A stretch of DNA of 64,000 nt from Phycisphaerae bacterium. GTDB lineage: Bacteria; Planctomycetota; Phycisphaerae; Sedimentisphaerales; Anaerobacaceae. Below are positions 18,890-27,546 of this stretch, in pieces (positions within the stretch are counted from its first letter, which is position 1; each line of letters begins with the position of its first letter). The notes beneath the pieces were generated by a model. It was not told the origin of the DNA and searched no databases. It saw only the letters and a list, made by a program, of their open reading frames with translations. The translations under genes were made by a program, and so were the position numbers. The DNA is taken from positions 1 to 64,000 of the forward strand of contig JADHXR010000001.1 in assembly GCA_016782865.1 (NCBI GenBank), read 5' to 3'.

Positions 18890-19051
18890 TAGGTGAAGCA
18901 TGTTGTCTTCTTTAGAGTATTTTGGAGGAAGCGGCAGGCTCAAACCGTAAAGAAGGAACGATTCTCAACCGATATGTACAAAACACGTGGGCAAGAGAAC
19001 GACCGTCGTCGGTCACTTTGTGTTAACCTTAAATCTCAAAGGAGGATTATT
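18890..19051 (+). promoter_or_regulatory. Conserved 5' leader of M1 (type A)
   Basis: Shares with the leaders of M3, M5 and M6 the ordered blocks GGAGGCGGCAGGCTC-like / AAACCGTA..GAAGG / ACGACCGTCGTCGGTC (short hairpin) / TGTTAACCTT and a strong ribosome-binding site (AAAGGAGG). Probably an untranslated structured RNA segment. A longer reading frame from 18893 runs through it, but the SD-preceded ATG at 19052 is preferred. Confidence 0.6.
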
Positions 19052-21730
19052 ATGTGCAGGAAATCAATTTGTTTTATGGTGTTGTTAGCCATAGGTCTGC
19101 CCGGTACGGTCACCGCGGGCGAACTCGTCAAGATCAACTTCCAGTTGGCGGGTGCTCCAGTTCCAGAGGGCTATTTGCCGGACACGGGCCAAGTTTTCGG
19201 TGACCGCGGAAACGGTTACACCTACGGCTGGTCTCAGGACATGACTGGTCAAACCCGTGACCGCAACAATGCGGCCGCGCCGGATCAGCGATATGACACG
19301 CTCATTCACTTTATGAGGACGGGTGCCGTGTGGGAGATCGAACTGCCCCCCGGCACCTATCGCGTGTTTATCGTGTGCGGCGATCCATCGAATGCGGATT
19401 CGAACAACGCAATAGAGTTGGAGGGCGAGCTGCTCGCAGACGACCCGGATGGCCTGGACAGCTTCGATGAGTTTGAATTCATAGTGGTCGTGAGCGACGG
19501 GCGTCTGACCTGGTCAGAGCCGGCGGGCACTTACGTCAAGCCTTGCTTCATTGAGATCGAATCGTCGAAGCCGCTCGTCGAGGCCACCAAACCTGATCCG
19601 GAGGATGGATCCATACTCGCCGACACTTGGGTGAGCCTCTCCTGGAGGCCGGGAGAACTTGCGGTCTCGCACGATGTCTATTTGGGTGACAACTTCGACG
19701 ATGTGAACGACGGCACCGAGACCGCGTTTCAAGGCAACCAGACCGACTCGTTCTTTGTCGCCGGCTTCCCCGGATTCCCCTATCCTGACGGCCTCGTTCC
19801 GGGAACGACATACTACTGGCGCATCGACGAGGTCAACGATGCCGAGCCTAACAGCCCATGGGGAGGTGACGTCTGGAGCTTCTCGATTCCGACGAATAAG
19901 GCCCATGACCCCAGCCCGGCTGACGGCGCCAGGTTTGTGATGGCCGACGTGGAGCTTAGCTGGACGGCGGGCTTCGGGGCGAAGCTGCACGCCGTGTATT
20001 TCGGCGATGATCTTGGAGACGTCAACAGCGCCGAAGGCGGACCTCCTCGGGCAATCACAACATCTATGCCTGCCGGACCTCTCGAACCGGAAAAGACTTA
20101 CTATTGGCGCGTGGATGAACTCAATCCTCCGGTCACTCACAAAGGGGATGTCTGGAGCTTCTCAACGGTCCCTGATCTACCCATTGCCGACCCTAACCTT
20201 CTTTGCTGGTGGAAGTTTGACGAAGATGCGGGCGGCACTGCTCTTGATCATTCCGGCCACGGCCAGCATGGCGCCCTTGAAGGTGATACGCAGTGGGTGG
20301 ATGGAATGGTAGGCGGTGCACTGGAGTTCGACGGCACCGGCGATCGCGTGGTTGACGATACTGCCGCATCCTATCTGAATGATTTGGACGCCATAACGGT
20401 CTGCATGTGGATCAAGTCCGATCTCGTCGGGACGAACAAGGGCTTCATCAACGGCGAGGATCCGGATGCCGGAGACAATTTTGTTACTATGCGATATGAT
20501 GTGGCCGGCGCGAACGGTGGCGGAACCAACGTGCTGAAGATGGCCGTGACATCGACCGAAGGCGAACAGCAGTTGGAAAGCTCGAACAGCGCTCAGACCA
20601 CTGATTGGCAGCACGTGGCGATGGCCTGGGCCAGTGGACAGCAATTGGCGTTCTATATTGACGGCCGGTTGAACGCGCCGACAGACAACTATCCTGCTAC
20701 TACCGGCACCACAACCGGTTGCACGAAGCTTATTATTGGCGCAGGCTCCAACGACGCCGGTGGCGGATGGGACGGTCTGATCGATGACGTCCGCATATAT
20801 GACAAGGTACTGACCGCTGAGGAAATCACGGAGGTCATGAGGGGTGAGCCCGATCTTGCCTGGAACCCAAGCCCGGCTAATCGTTCAACACCGGATATCA
20901 AACAGGCGACGCCTCTTGGCTGGTCGCCCGGAGATCGTGCGGCTCAGCATCACGTGTACTTCGGCACCGATAAGGATGCGGTGGATAATGCCGATGCCTC
21001 CGATACGAGCGGCATTTATCGAGGCCGTCAGAATCCCGCCAGCTATGTTCCCACCGAAGGTGTCGAATGGGGCGGCGGACCCTACTACTGGCGCGTCGAT
21101 GAGTTCAACACCGACGGGACAATCGCCAAAGGCAGAATCTGGAGCTTTACGGTAGCCGACTTCCTGCTTGTTGACGATTTCGAGGCGTATACCGACAATG
21201 ACGCCGAAGGAGAAGCGATCTGGCAGCATTGGCTCGACGGCTACGGTGTTGCCACCAATGGTTCGCAAAGCAGTTATCCGCTTCCCCCGTATGCCGAGAA
21301 GACGATTGTTCAAGGCGGCAGACAGTCCTTGCCGCTTCAGTATGATAACACCGCCGGCGCCGTGAATTCAGAGGTTGAACTGAAGCTGACTTCGCCGCGT
21401 GACTGGACCGAGCAAGGCATTACGGAATTGTCACTGTGGTTCAGAGGCGATCCGGGTAATGCCACTGAGCCGCTCTATGTGGCAATCTCCAACGCAACCG
21501 GCGCACCGGCGGTAGTGCCCCGCAGCGATCCAGGTGCTGCGAACATAGACACCTGGACCGAGTGGGTAATCCCGCTGCAGGCGTTTGCCGACAAGGGTAT
21601 TAACCTGGCCAACGTCGACAAGATCGCAATCGGCCTGGGCACAACCGGCGGCGCGGCCGCTGGCGGTTCGGGCGTGATGTATATTGACAGCATCGGGCTG
21701 TTTCGAGCAGAAGGTGCTGCCGGCCAGTAA
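19052..21730 (+). CDS. M1: secreted LamG/Fn3-like mosaic protein
   Basis: Secreted 892-residue protein, start set by GGAGGATTATT before ATG and a signal peptide (MCRKSICFMVLLAIGLPGTV). Domains in order: a malectin-like beta domain (about 23-173, VKINFQLAGAPVPEGY...), two Fn3-like modules (about 175-370, with TYYWRIDEVN and GDVWSFSI), a LamG/concanavalin-like jelly roll (about 375-590, CWWKFDEDAGGTALDHSG ... IDDVRIYDKVL), a third Fn3-like module, and the family C-terminal domain (about 700-892, VDDFEAY ... LSLWFRGDPGNA ... MYIDSIGLF). No catalytic domain. LamG and related folds commonly bind glycans; surface or extracellular binding is the likely job. No PEP-CTERM or LPxTG sorting tail. Confidence 0.9.
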   Translation: MCRKSICFMVLLAIGLPGTVTAGELVKINFQLAGAPVPEGYLPDTGQVFGDRGNGYTYGWSQDMTGQTRDRNNAAAPDQRYDTLIHFMRTGAVWEIELPPGTYRVFIVCGDPSNADSNNAIELEGELLADDPDGLDSFDEFEFIVVVSDGRLTWSEPAGTYVKPCFIEIESSKPLVEATKPDPEDGSILADTWVSLSWRPGELAVSHDVYLGDNFDDVNDGTETAFQGNQTDSFFVAGFPGFPYPDGLVPGTTYYWRIDEVNDAEPNSPWGGDVWSFSIPTNKAHDPSPADGARFVMADVELSWTAGFGAKLHAVYFGDDLGDVNSAEGGPPRAITTSMPAGPLEPEKTYYWRVDELNPPVTHKGDVWSFSTVPDLPIADPNLLCWWKFDEDAGGTALDHSGHGQHGALEGDTQWVDGMVGGALEFDGTGDRVVDDTAASYLNDLDAITVCMWIKSDLVGTNKGFINGEDPDAGDNFVTMRYDVAGANGGGTNVLKMAVTSTEGEQQLESSNSAQTTDWQHVAMAWASGQQLAFYIDGRLNAPTDNYPATTGTTTGCTKLIIGAGSNDAGGGWDGLIDDVRIYDKVLTAEEITEVMRGEPDLAWNPSPANRSTPDIKQATPLGWSPGDRAAQHHVYFGTDKDAVDNADASDTSGIYRGRQNPASYVPTEGVEWGGGPYYWRVDEFNTDGTIAKGRIWSFTVADFLLVDDFEAYTDNDAEGEAIWQHWLDGYGVATNGSQSSYPLPPYAEKTIVQGGRQSLPLQYDNTAGAVNSEVELKLTSPRDWTEQGITELSLWFRGDPGNATEPLYVAISNATGAPAVVPRSDPGAANIDTWTEWVIPLQAFADKGINLANVDKIAIGLGTTGGAAAGGSGVMYIDSIGLFRAEGAAGQ

Positions 21731-21773
21731 TAGTCGTTTAGGCTGAAACAGCATCGGAAATTTGTGTCAATTC

Positions 21774-21816
21774 GGGGCCTGTACCGGTCAGTTCGGTACA
21801 GGCCCCCTTTCTTCTT
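21774..21816 (+). terminator. Terminator of M1
   Basis: Hairpin with 13-bp arms (GGGGCCTGTACCG and complement, 7-nt loop, 21774-21806) followed by CTTTCTTCTT. The same GGGGCCTGT hairpin follows M2, M4, M5, M6 and, on the other strand, M9. Confidence 0.92.
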
Positions 21817-21884
21817 ATTGCAATCCCCCGGTCATCACTATCTCTGTTGCGACGAACAACACGGTTAGATCGGGACTTTAGTCC

Positions 21885-21914
21885 TTGACGGCGATGCGGT
21901 CGATCTGGTATAAA
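21885..21914 (+). promoter_or_regulatory. Promoter of mosaic gene M2
   Basis: TTGACG, 18-bp spacer, TATAAA in CTGGTATAAAT. A conserved block containing TTGCGACGAACAACACG lies about 35 bp upstream of the -35, as before M3, M5 and M6. Confidence 0.85.
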
Positions 21915-21920
21915 TAGAGT

Positions 21921-22101
21921 TGTCGGATCTTCAGGGTCTTTAGGTCCTGCGGTGGCCGGGATTGTCGCTATTCTTTTGGCCCCCGGGCTTCTTCGTAGGC
22001 AGTCGGTAGGAGTGTATCCCCATAGGATGTAGCCACAAAGCAACTAATAGCAAAGACCGTCTTTTGGTCGCTTCATGTTAACCTTCTTGAGGAGTATCGT
22101 T
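21921..22101 (+). promoter_or_regulatory. 5' leader of M2
   Basis: About 180 nt. Only the 3' part resembles the other type A leaders (AAGACCGTCTTTTGGTCGCTTCATGTTAACC, split by a short GACC...GGTC hairpin), so M2 has the most divergent leader of the group. Confidence 0.45.
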
Positions 22102-24918
22102 ATGTGTAGAAGATTTATTCATTTGATGTTGGTTCTGGTACTTGTTCTGCTTGCAGATGTGGCCAGCGCAGATATCACCACGGACCTGATGGGCTATTGG
22201 AAACTTGACGGCAATGCCAACGACAGCTCGGGCAACGGCTATCACGGCCAAGAGTACGGCAGCCCATCTTATGTACCTGGCATCATTGGCCAAGCCATGG
22301 ATTTCGACGGCCCTGAGCAAAGCGTATACATCCCGGAATTCACGGCAGTACAAAATCAGGATGAGGTTACCGTTTGCATGTGGGTCAAAGCAGACCGTAA
22401 TACAGGTGAAGACCAGGTCATGTGGTTCACGGATGAAGACGGAAGCTACGGCAGAGTAAGATTTGGTATTAACGGCGATGAGTGGGAGTGGAAGCACGGA
22501 GGAGACGGAGGAAATCCGAATGCTGATGACGGTGAAAACCCTATTAACCTGGGCGAGTGGACCCATTTAGCGGGTGTAAGAAAAAACAACGATAGACTTG
22601 AATTGTTCGTAAACGGAATATCTGTGGAGCGAACAGCTTTCGGTGTCGCAGGTGTGCCTGAACCTCAGGCTTCGATTGGTGCAGAACGGCGAAGCCCAAC
22701 GAGCGTAAGGACTCCCTTTGACGGCGTTATCGATGATGTTCGTTTCTATACCCGTGCTTTGTCTGAGGCCGATATAAAGGAACTGTTCGCGTATCAAGGC
22801 GCCTCGCCGGCAACCGCTTCGAACCCATACCCGGCTGATGAGCAAACAGATGTGCCGCGAGATGTGGTTCTCAACTGGACGCCGGGAGATTCTGTGCCGG
22901 CAATCAACGGACACACAGTCTACCTCGGTGAGATTTTCGACGATGTCAACGACGGGATCGGCGGTATCACCCAGAGTGCCGACAGCTATACTCCACAGCA
23001 ACGCCTTAATTTCGACACGACTTACTACTGGCGCGTTGATGAAGCCGATGGCCCGCCTGATTATGCGGTAAACAAAGGCCGCATCTGGAGCTTTACGACC
23101 GAGCCCGTCAGTTACGCGATTGACAATGTAAGTGCCACGGCTTCCAGCAGCGATGCAGGTAAGGGGCCGGAGAACACCGTGAACGGCTCGGGGCTGGACG
23201 ATGCTGGTCTGTTGCATGGTGACGACGGCGACAGTATGTGGCTGAGCAGTGTTCTGGGGCAACAGCCGACCTGGATCCAATATGAATTCGATGACGTTTA
23301 CAAACTGCACGAGATGTGGGTCTGGAACTCCAACAGCGATTTGGAGCCATCCATAGGTTTCGGCGCCAGAGACGTTTCCATTGAATATTCGGTCGACGGA
23401 GTCGACTATGTGACTTTGGGAACTGCTCATGAATTTAGCCGGGCGCCCGGTGCGCCGGACTATGCGCACAATACCATCGTTGATTTTGGCGGCCTGATCG
23501 CAAGGTACGTCAGATTCACGGTTAACAGTAGTTGGGGAGGCTGGCTGCCCCAATACGGTCTCGGCGAGGTTCGCTTTTTCTATATACCTGTGCGTGCAAG
23601 AGAGCCCCACCCGGATTCCGGGGCGACGGATGTAGACGCCGATGTGACCCTCGGCTGGAGAGCAGGAAGAGAGGCCGCTGAGCACGATGTGTACCTGAGC
23701 ACCGATGAGCAGGCGGTAATAGACGGTACAGTGGCTGTCATTACTGTGACCGAGGCCGGCTACAGTACCTTACTCGATATGGACAATACCTACTACTGGC
23801 GGGTCGCGGAGATCAACGACACGGAGACCCCCACAACGTTGCAGGGCGACATCTGGAGCTTTTCAACACAGGAGTTTCGTGTTGTGGATGATTTCGAGCC
23901 CTACAACGACATTGCTGCCGGACAAGAGGGCAGCAACCTGGTCTATCTAACGTGGATAGACGGATTCGATAATCCGTCGGCAAACGGCTCGGCTATGGGC
24001 TATATCGTACCGTTCGAGCCTACCATGGAGTCCGGCAACAGGCACGGCGGCGATCAGTCAGCACCACTCTTGTACAACAACGGCACAGCACCTTTGTCCG
24101 AGGTCACCACAAATACAGCTAACCTTCCGATTGGCCGGGATTGGACATTAGGTTCGCCTCAAACGCTGGTGCTGTGGTTCCATGGCAACCCGGGCAACGC
24201 CACCTCTGAGCGCTTGTATGTCAAGGTCAACAATGCCAAGGTGACATATCCCGGCGACCCCGCTGATCTGGCCAAGCCGAGGTGGACGCAATGGAATATC
24301 GACATGGTGACTCTGGGCATCGATCTGGGCAATGTCACACAGTTGAGCATTGGCCTTGAGAGGACAGGTGGATTCGGTGGCACCGGCACTGTGCTCATCG
24401 ACGACGTCAGGCTCTATCAGACGGCGCCTGAGATCGTGGTCTCGTCGGAAGAGATATGGATCGAGGCAGAGGCGGCCGATACGATTACCGCGCCCATGCT
24501 GATTTATGACGATCCTCTGGCATCGGGGGGTAAGTACATCGGCACCACTGACGATGCCGGCAACAGCAATGATAGTCCGCCTACCGACAGCATCGCAACG
24601 TACAGCTTCACGGTTCAAGGCGGAATCTACAAAGTCGCCGGTCGTGTGATCATCCCCAGCGCCGAGTCCTTCTGGGTCCGCATCCCTGGCGCCGCGAACC
24701 TGACTCCGGGTGAAGACCCGGGCAACCCCGGCACCGGCTGGATAAGGTGGTCTGATCCTGCGGATGGCAACTATTGGCACTGGGATGACGTCTTCAGCGC
24801 CGATCACGATGGGCAAACGGCAAATTGGACACTGCCGGCTGGGACCTATACCCTGGAGATCGCCCGGCGCGAAGGCGGTGCACTTCTGGATATTACCGTG
24901 ATTTCCAAAGTTGACTAA
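22102..24918 (+). CDS. M2: secreted LamG, discoidin-like and CBM-like mosaic protein
   Basis: Secreted 938-residue protein (signal peptide MCRRFIHLMLVLVLVLLADVASA; GAGGAG before the ATG). Order: LamG domain (about 25-230, GYWKLDGNANDSSGNGYHG ... IDDVRFYTRAL), Fn3-like module, an F5/8-type C (discoidin)-like domain (about 345-500, IDNVSATASSSD ... WIQYEFDDVYKLHEMWVWN ... ARYVRFTVNS), another Fn3-like module, the family C-terminal domain (about 595-780, VDDFEPYNDI ... LVLWFHGNPGNA), and a final CBM-like beta domain (EIWIEAEAADTITAPM ... GTYTLEIARREGG). It is the only member with the discoidin-like and this last domain. Glycan binding is likely; no enzyme core is visible. Confidence 0.9.
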   Translation: MCRRFIHLMLVLVLVLLADVASADITTDLMGYWKLDGNANDSSGNGYHGQEYGSPSYVPGIIGQAMDFDGPEQSVYIPEFTAVQNQDEVTVCMWVKADRNTGEDQVMWFTDEDGSYGRVRFGINGDEWEWKHGGDGGNPNADDGENPINLGEWTHLAGVRKNNDRLELFVNGISVERTAFGVAGVPEPQASIGAERRSPTSVRTPFDGVIDDVRFYTRALSEADIKELFAYQGASPATASNPYPADEQTDVPRDVVLNWTPGDSVPAINGHTVYLGEIFDDVNDGIGGITQSADSYTPQQRLNFDTTYYWRVDEADGPPDYAVNKGRIWSFTTEPVSYAIDNVSATASSSDAGKGPENTVNGSGLDDAGLLHGDDGDSMWLSSVLGQQPTWIQYEFDDVYKLHEMWVWNSNSDLEPSIGFGARDVSIEYSVDGVDYVTLGTAHEFSRAPGAPDYAHNTIVDFGGLIARYVRFTVNSSWGGWLPQYGLGEVRFFYIPVRAREPHPDSGATDVDADVTLGWRAGREAAEHDVYLSTDEQAVIDGTVAVITVTEAGYSTLLDMDNTYYWRVAEINDTETPTTLQGDIWSFSTQEFRVVDDFEPYNDIAAGQEGSNLVYLTWIDGFDNPSANGSAMGYIVPFEPTMESGNRHGGDQSAPLLYNNGTAPLSEVTTNTANLPIGRDWTLGSPQTLVLWFHGNPGNATSERLYVKVNNAKVTYPGDPADLAKPRWTQWNIDMVTLGIDLGNVTQLSIGLERTGGFGGTGTVLIDDVRLYQTAPEIVVSSEEIWIEAEAADTITAPMLIYDDPLASGGKYIGTTDDAGNSNDSPPTDSIATYSFTVQGGIYKVAGRVIIPSAESFWVRIPGAANLTPGEDPGNPGTGWIRWSDPADGNYWHWDDVFSADHDGQTANWTLPAGTYTLEIARREGGALLDITVISKVD

Positions 24919-24952
24919 ACGACGCCGCTGACATCAGAATCTACATCAATTC

Positions 24953-24996
24953 GGGGCCTGTGCCGGCTAATTTCGGTACAGGCCCCCTTTCGTTTT
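24953..24996 (+). terminator. Terminator of M2
   Basis: GGGGCCTGTGCCG / CGGTACAGGCCCC hairpin (24953-24986, one wobble) followed by CTTTCGTTTTG. Confidence 0.9.
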
Positions 24997-25063
24997 GTTG
25001 CGATCCCCCGGTCGTCGCTATCTCCATTGCGACGAACAACACGCTTGAATCCGGATTTTGTCC

Positions 25064-25093
25064 TTGACGCCAGCACGACGAATCTGGTATAAA
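25064..25093 (+). promoter_or_regulatory. Promoter of M3-M4
   Basis: TTGACG, 18-bp spacer, TATAAA in CTGGTATAAAT, with the TTGCGACGAACAACACG block upstream. M4 has no promoter of its own in the 128-bp gap after M3, so this one probably serves both. Confidence 0.85.
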
Positions 25094-25099
25094 TGACGT

Positions 25100-25258
25100 T
25101 GTTGGAAGTCTGTGGGTTTCTCAGGCTCCTCCGAAGGAGGCGGCAGGCTCAAACCGTAGAGAAGGGACTATTCTCAGCCGCTGGGTACAAGATGCGCGGG
25201 CAAGAAAACGACCGTTGTCGGTCGCTTTATGTTAACCCTTTTTTGAAGGAGGACTATC
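25100..25258 (+). promoter_or_regulatory. Conserved 5' leader of M3 (type A)
   Basis: About 160 nt, closely similar to the leaders of M5 and M6 throughout: GGAGGCGGCAGGCTC, AAACCGTAGAGAAGGG, a central variable part, then GACCGTTGTCGGTC hairpin and TGTTAACCC before GAAGGAGG. Confidence 0.65.
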
Positions 25259-27418
25259 ATGTGTAAGAAATTGATTTGTCTGGTTTCTCTGGTCGTGTTG
25301 TTGAGCATTGCGGGCAGCGCCTCTGCCGAGCTCATCCTTCATTGGAGGTTCGATGAGGGTTCCGGGACCATCGTCCACGATTCAAGCGGTAACGGGCGCG
25401 ACGGCGACTTCGAAGGTAATCCCACGTGGGTGGCTGGCAAAATCGGCGGCGCCCTCGACTTCGCCGGCGCCGGTGAACGCGTGGTTGACGCGGACGCCGG
25501 AGACTACCTCAACGGCCTGGACGCCGTGACAGTTGCTATCTGGATCAAGTCTCGTGAAACCAATTCGGACAGGGGTTTTATCATCGGCGAGGAGCCTGAT
25601 GGCGGTGACAACCTTATGGAGATACGCTACGATTCGGCAGGTGCGACCGCCGGCGGCACGAACGTGCTGAAGATGGCCGTCGTAGCGCCCAGCGATGAAC
25701 AGCAACTGGAGAGTTCCAACAACCTTCAGACGACAGAGTGGCAGCACGTTACGATGGTGTGGAGCCGAAACGAGCAACTGCAGTTCTATGTCGACGGCGA
25801 GTTGGACACGCCCGCGGCCAACGGTGCGCCAAGAGACGTCTCGACAGCAGACATAACGATGCTGATTGTCGGCCAGGGTGGCAAAGACGCGGGCAGAAGC
25901 TGGAATGGTCTGATCGACGACGTGAGAATCTATGACACAGCCCTTACGGCCGAAGAAATTCAGGCCGCCATGGCGGGTGAGGCCTTCCCCTACGCTCTCG
26001 GCCCCGTGCCGGAGAATGGGGCGATCCATGAGGACACGTGGGTAAGCCTTGGCTGGTCTGCAGGAGATTTTGCGGTTTCTCACGATGTGTATTTGAGTGA
26101 CAGTTTTGACGATGTCGACAACGGTACTCCCGGCGCGCCAGGATTCGGCGGCAATCAAATCGCAACGGATTTCATTATTGGCTTCCCCGGATTTCCGTAT
26201 CCGGACGGGCTCGTTCCGGGCGCCACTTACTACTGGCGAATCGACGAGGTCAATGAGGCTGATCCTGACAGCCCGTGGAAAGGCGATATCTGGAGTTTCT
26301 CGATTCCCCCGAAGACCGCGTATTTCCCCGACCCGATTGACGGCGCCCAATTCGTAGACCTGGACGCCACGCTTAGCTGGACCGCTGGTTTCGGCGCCAA
26401 GCTGCACACCGTATATCTGGGCGACAGTTTCGAGGATGTCAACAACAGCGCAGGAGGAGCCCCTCAGGGAACTGCAACCTTTGCGCCCGCCACTCCGCTG
26501 GAACCGGAGAAGGTGTACTACTGGCGGGTCGACGAATTCGATCCCCCATTCACACATAAGGGCGGTATCTGGAGCTTCACGACCCCGGGCGCAGTCGGCA
26601 ATCCTCAACCGGCCAACGGCGCCGTGGATGTGCAGATCGTAGAAACGCTTGCCTGGACGCCGGCGGACACCGCCGCTTCGAGCGACCTGTACTTCGGCAC
26701 CGACCCCGATGCGGTAGAAAGTGCTACTGCGACCTCGCCTGAGTACCTAGGCAACAAAGCGATCGGTTCCGAGAACCATGATCCCGGTAAACTCGCTATG
26801 GGCGCGGCTTACCATTGGCGCGTGGATGCGGTCTGTCCGGACAAGACAGTGAAAGGTCTGCTCTGGAGCTTCACGGCTGCCGATTTCCTCTTGGTGGACG
26901 ATTTCGAATCCTACAACGATATCGATCCGCCCGACCCAAACAGCAACATAATATTCAACAAATGGATCGATGGCTTTGGAACCACCACAAACGGTGCCCT
27001 GGTCGGTAATGACCTGCCTCCTTATGCCGAGCTGAATGATGTCCACGGTGGTGACCAGGCGATGCCGTACTTCTTCGACAACAACCTCAAGACGTCTGAG
27101 GCAACTATGGCGCTAGTCTGGCCGCGTGATTTGACCGAAGGAGGTATGACGAAGCTGTCACTTTGGTTCAAAGGCGATTCCGGCAATGCTGCCGAGCGGA
27201 TGTTTGTAGCACTGAACGGCACAGCAGTAGTCTATCACGACGATCCCGCTGTGACGCAAATAGGCAGGTGGACCGAGTGGACTATCGAGCTGACAGCATT
27301 CGCGGGCGTGGACCTAGCCAATGTCAATACGATTACGGTTGGCTTCGGTACTAAGAACAGTCCTGCCGCCGGTGGTACAGGGAATATGCTCATTGACGAT
27401 ATTCGGCTGATTCCGTAG
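25259..27418 (+). CDS. M3: secreted LamG/Fn3-like mosaic protein
   Basis: Secreted 719-residue protein with signal peptide MCKKLICLVSLVVLLSIAGS and ribosome-binding site AAGGAGGA. Order: LamG (about 23-238, LHWRFDEGSGTIVHDSSGNG ... LIDDVRIYDTAL), three Fn3-like modules (about 240-535, each ending near YYWRVDE and WSF), C-terminal domain (about 540-719, VDDFESYNDIDPPDPNSN ... WIDGFGTTTNGALVGN ... LSLWFKGDSGNAAERMFVA ... MLIDDIRLIP). This is the standard layout also shown by M5 and M9. Its LamG domain is close to that of M1. Confidence 0.9.
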   Translation: MCKKLICLVSLVVLLSIAGSASAELILHWRFDEGSGTIVHDSSGNGRDGDFEGNPTWVAGKIGGALDFAGAGERVVDADAGDYLNGLDAVTVAIWIKSRETNSDRGFIIGEEPDGGDNLMEIRYDSAGATAGGTNVLKMAVVAPSDEQQLESSNNLQTTEWQHVTMVWSRNEQLQFYVDGELDTPAANGAPRDVSTADITMLIVGQGGKDAGRSWNGLIDDVRIYDTALTAEEIQAAMAGEAFPYALGPVPENGAIHEDTWVSLGWSAGDFAVSHDVYLSDSFDDVDNGTPGAPGFGGNQIATDFIIGFPGFPYPDGLVPGATYYWRIDEVNEADPDSPWKGDIWSFSIPPKTAYFPDPIDGAQFVDLDATLSWTAGFGAKLHTVYLGDSFEDVNNSAGGAPQGTATFAPATPLEPEKVYYWRVDEFDPPFTHKGGIWSFTTPGAVGNPQPANGAVDVQIVETLAWTPADTAASSDLYFGTDPDAVESATATSPEYLGNKAIGSENHDPGKLAMGAAYHWRVDAVCPDKTVKGLLWSFTAADFLLVDDFESYNDIDPPDPNSNIIFNKWIDGFGTTTNGALVGNDLPPYAELNDVHGGDQAMPYFFDNNLKTSEATMALVWPRDLTEGGMTKLSLWFKGDSGNAAERMFVALNGTAVVYHDDPAVTQIGRWTEWTIELTAFAGVDLANVNTITVGFGTKNSPAAGGTGNMLIDDIRLIP

Positions 27419-27546
27419 GCAGTTCAGGAACTGATTGAAGCGGCAGGTGATCGAGCCGCTGAGGCAGTAGATTTGCATCAAGGCAGTGAGAAGCAGCGGC
27501 CCTCGTCGGTCGCTTCGTATTGACGTTTTTTTCAAGGAGAACTGTA

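Noticed and set aside
25120-25258. Cyclic-di-GMP-I (GEMM) riboswitch in the type A leaders
   Set aside because: AAACC...GAGAAGGGAC..GCAGCC loosely recalls the class I aptamer, but the tetraloop receptor and the paired core do not line up. I keep it only as an unassigned leader.
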